Part shown: piece after piece, positions 7,482 to 8,851 of the stretch
Position numbering within the stretch: position 1 is the stretch's first letter
How the letters are laid out: each line of letters starts with the position of its first letter
Origin: Bacteroides sp.
GTDB lineage: Bacteria; Bacteroidota; Bacteroidia; Bacteroidales; Bacteroidaceae
Reading direction: 5' to 3'
DNA: 8,851 nucleotides
Assembly (NCBI GenBank): GCA_019417975.1
Contig: DYCT01000011.1
Coordinates: 1 to 8,851 of the forward strand
Translations under genes and position numbers: made by a program
Notes under the pieces: generated by a model
What the model saw: only the letters and a program-made list of their open reading frames with translations
The model's database searches: none
What the model was told of the DNA's origin: nothing

Positions 7482-7524
7482 TGAGAGTGAAGCGAACACC
7501 TCCAGATATTTCGTTTCACTCTTA
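7482..7524 (-). terminator. Imperfect hairpin between purH and mreB (possible terminator or attenuator)
   Basis: Thirteen bases at 7484-7496 pair with 7510-7522 around a 13-base loop (7497-7509). In minus-strand RNA this gives twelve Watson-Crick pairs and one A-C mismatch; on the plus strand the mismatch would be a G-U wobble. It begins 13 bases after the purH stop. The sequence that follows on the minus strand is AT-rich but has no run of U, so it is not a textbook intrinsic terminator. It could reduce read-through from purH into mreB, stabilise the purH 3' end or act as part of an mreB leader. The loop contains GGAGG on the minus strand, but no suitably spaced start codon follows. The inverted repeat is seen directly; its function is inference. 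Confidence 0.4.
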
Positions 7525-7535
7525 TCAATAGTCTA

Positions 7536-8851
7536 TTAGTGTTTGAAATGGCGAATGCCGGTCAACACCATAGCCATATTATGCTCGTTGCAATAATCAA
7601 AAGTCAGTTGGTCTTTAACAGAACCACCCGGTTGGATTACTGCTGTCACACCTTCTTTATCCGCAATCTCCACACAATCGGGGAATGGGAAGAAAGCATC
7701 ACTTGCCATTACAGCACCGTGCAAATCAAAGCCAAATGATTTAGCCTTCTCAATAGCCTGCTTCAAAGCATCTACACGTGAAGTCTGTCCTACACCACTT
7801 GCCAACAACTGTTTGCCTTTAGCCAAAACAATCGCATTCGACTTACTGTTCTTCACAATCTTATTGGCAAAAAGCATATCTTCCACCTCTTGAGCAGTAG
7901 CTTCTCGTTCTGTCACAGGTTTCAAGTCAGCAGCAGTTTCAATATCCAAGTCGCGTTCTTGTACCAACACGCCGTTCAGCAATGAGCGGAACTGCTTCTT
8001 GGGGAAACGAGCTTCTTTGCGTACCAAGATGATACGATTTTTCTTCTGACCCAAGATTTCTAAAGCATCTACATCATAATCGGGTGCAATAATCACTTCA
8101 AAGAATATCTTGTTGATTTCTTCAGCTGTTTCTTTATCAATAGCAGCATTGGTAATCAGCACTCCGCCAAAAGCAGAAACAGGGTCACCTTCCAACGCAG
8201 CTTTCCAAGCCTCAAGTACAGTAGAACGAGAAGCGATACCACATGCATTGTTGTGTTTCAACACCGCGAAAGTAACTTCATCAAATTCGTCAATCAGTTC
8301 TACTGCTGCATTGATGTCAAGCAAATTGTTGTAAGAGATTTCTTTCCCATGAATTTGGTCGAACACTGCATCCAAATCACCATAGAAAGCACCTTTCTGA
8401 TGTGGGTTTTCACCATAGCGCAATGCTTTTTGGTTATCGCCAGCATAGCGGAAAGCCGACTCGGCATCTTTATCAAAATAATTGAAAATGGCAGAATCAT
8501 AGTGCGAAGACACGGCAAAAGCCTCTTTTGCCATCCAGCGACGTTCTTCCAATGTAGAAGAAGCTCCATGCTCGTTGAGCATATCCAATAAAGGCTTATA
8601 CTGTGCCTTTGAAGCAACAATCACCACATCCTTAAAATTCTTGGCTGCAGCTCGAATCAATGAGATGCCACCTATATCAATCTTTTCAATAATATCAGCT
8701 TCCGGAGCTCCCGATGCTACCGTATCTTCAAACGGATAAAGGTCTACAATCACCAAATCAATTTCCGGAATCTCGTATTTTGCTATCTGTTGCAAATCTT
8801 GTTCCAATTCGCGACGACACAAGATACCACCAAACACCTTCGGATGTAAGG
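7536..8851 (-). CDS. purH: Bifunctional PurH (AICAR formyltransferase / IMP cyclohydrolase), 5' end outside window
   Basis: The last 437 codons of purH; roughly 70 N-terminal residues lie beyond base 8851, judging from the usual length of about 507-530. The enzyme formylates AICAR with 10-formyltetrahydrofolate and closes the ring to IMP in the cytoplasm, the last two steps of purine synthesis. Numbering from the first complete codon, the cyclohydrolase part shows LHPKVFGGIL (1-10), DLYPFEDTV (36-44) and IDIGG with RAAAKN (57-71). The formyltransferase part shows RYGENPHQ (144-151), KHNNACG (198-204, with the Lys-His pair expected at the active site), SNAIVLAK (337-344), GQTSR (354-358), SDAFFPFPD (383-391) and the C-terminal TGIRHFKH. 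The GTG at 8835-8837 is an internal valine within LHPKVFGG, not a start. The motif reads VFGGIL where E. coli has VHGGIL, a lineage-type substitution. The frame is intact to its TAA. Confidence 0.97.
   Translation of the reverse strand, partial: LHPKVFGGILCRRELEQDLQQIAKYEIPEIDLVIVDLYPFEDTVASGAPEADIIEKIDIGGISLIRAAAKNFKDVVIVASKAQYKPLLDMLNEHGASSTLEERRWMAKEAFAVSSHYDSAIFNYFDKDAESAFRYAGDNQKALRYGENPHQKGAFYGDLDAVFDQIHGKEISYNNLLDINAAVELIDEFDEVTFAVLKHNNACGIASRSTVLEAWKAALEGDPVSAFGGVLITNAAIDKETAEEINKIFFEVIIAPDYDVDALEILGQKKNRIILVRKEARFPKKQFRSLLNGVLVQERDLDIETAADLKPVTEREATAQEVEDMLFANKIVKNSKSNAIVLAKGKQLLASGVGQTSRVDALKQAIEKAKSFGFDLHGAVMASDAFFPFPDCVEIADKEGVTAVIQPGGSVKDQLTFDYCNEHNMAMVLTGIRHFKH

Noticed and set aside
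7499..7505. GGAGG in the hairpin loop as a ribosome binding site on the minus strand
   Set aside because: It lies about 46 bases from the mreB ATG, and no start codon at normal spacing opens a credible short gene.
8835..8837. GTG as the start of purH
   Set aside because: The frame continues upstream as LHPK, a conserved internal PurH motif, so this codon is an internal valine and the gene is cut by the window edge.
1..8851. Mobile element, phage, defence system or CRISPR array
   Set aside because: Every kilobase is filled by conserved housekeeping genes; no transposase, direct-repeat array or terminal inverted repeats are seen, and the only tandem repeat is the 27-bp unit inside ricT.

Overview
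The window reads as an ordinary, intact stretch of chromosome from a Bacteroides-type bacterium (Bacteroidota, probably Bacteroides or a close relative). The evidence is a composition of roughly 40-45% GC by eye, a lack of Shine-Dalgarno sites before most starts, a GldH-family lipoprotein, a PSP1/RicT protein with an extra N-terminal cysteine cluster, and a gene order (purH, mreB, mreC, mreD, mrdA, rodA) that I recall as typical of Bacteroidota. No mobile element, CRISPR array, rRNA or tRNA is visible, and no stretch over 300 bases lacks a gene.

Layout. Bases 12-1791 on the + strand carry two overlapping genes: a RicT/YaaT-like PSP1 protein with a long lysine-rich tail, then the lipoprotein GldH. 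Only three bases separate gldH from the convergent minus-strand cluster. In transcription order (right to left) that cluster is purH (5' end outside the window), an 82-base gap holding an imperfect hairpin, then mreB, mreC, mreD, mrdA (PBP2) and rodA, with gaps or overlaps of 6, -1, 4 and -20 bases. These tight junctions suggest one transcript with translational coupling.

How the genes work together. MreB (cytoplasmic actin-like filament), MreC and MreD (membrane and periplasmic regulators), RodA (SEDS glycosyltransferase) and PBP2 (transpeptidase) form the core Rod complex, or elongasome, which builds side-wall peptidoglycan and sets rod shape. PurH performs the last two steps of IMP synthesis and is a neighbour rather than a functional partner. 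RicT and GldH belong to a separate transcription unit.

I do not see an undescribed system here. The points most worth a second look are a RodA with about 110 extra residues that appear to add four membrane helices, a Cys/His cluster in PBP2 that may be a zinc site, an orphan gliding lipoprotein, the repeat-bearing basic tail of RicT, and the hairpin between purH and mreB.
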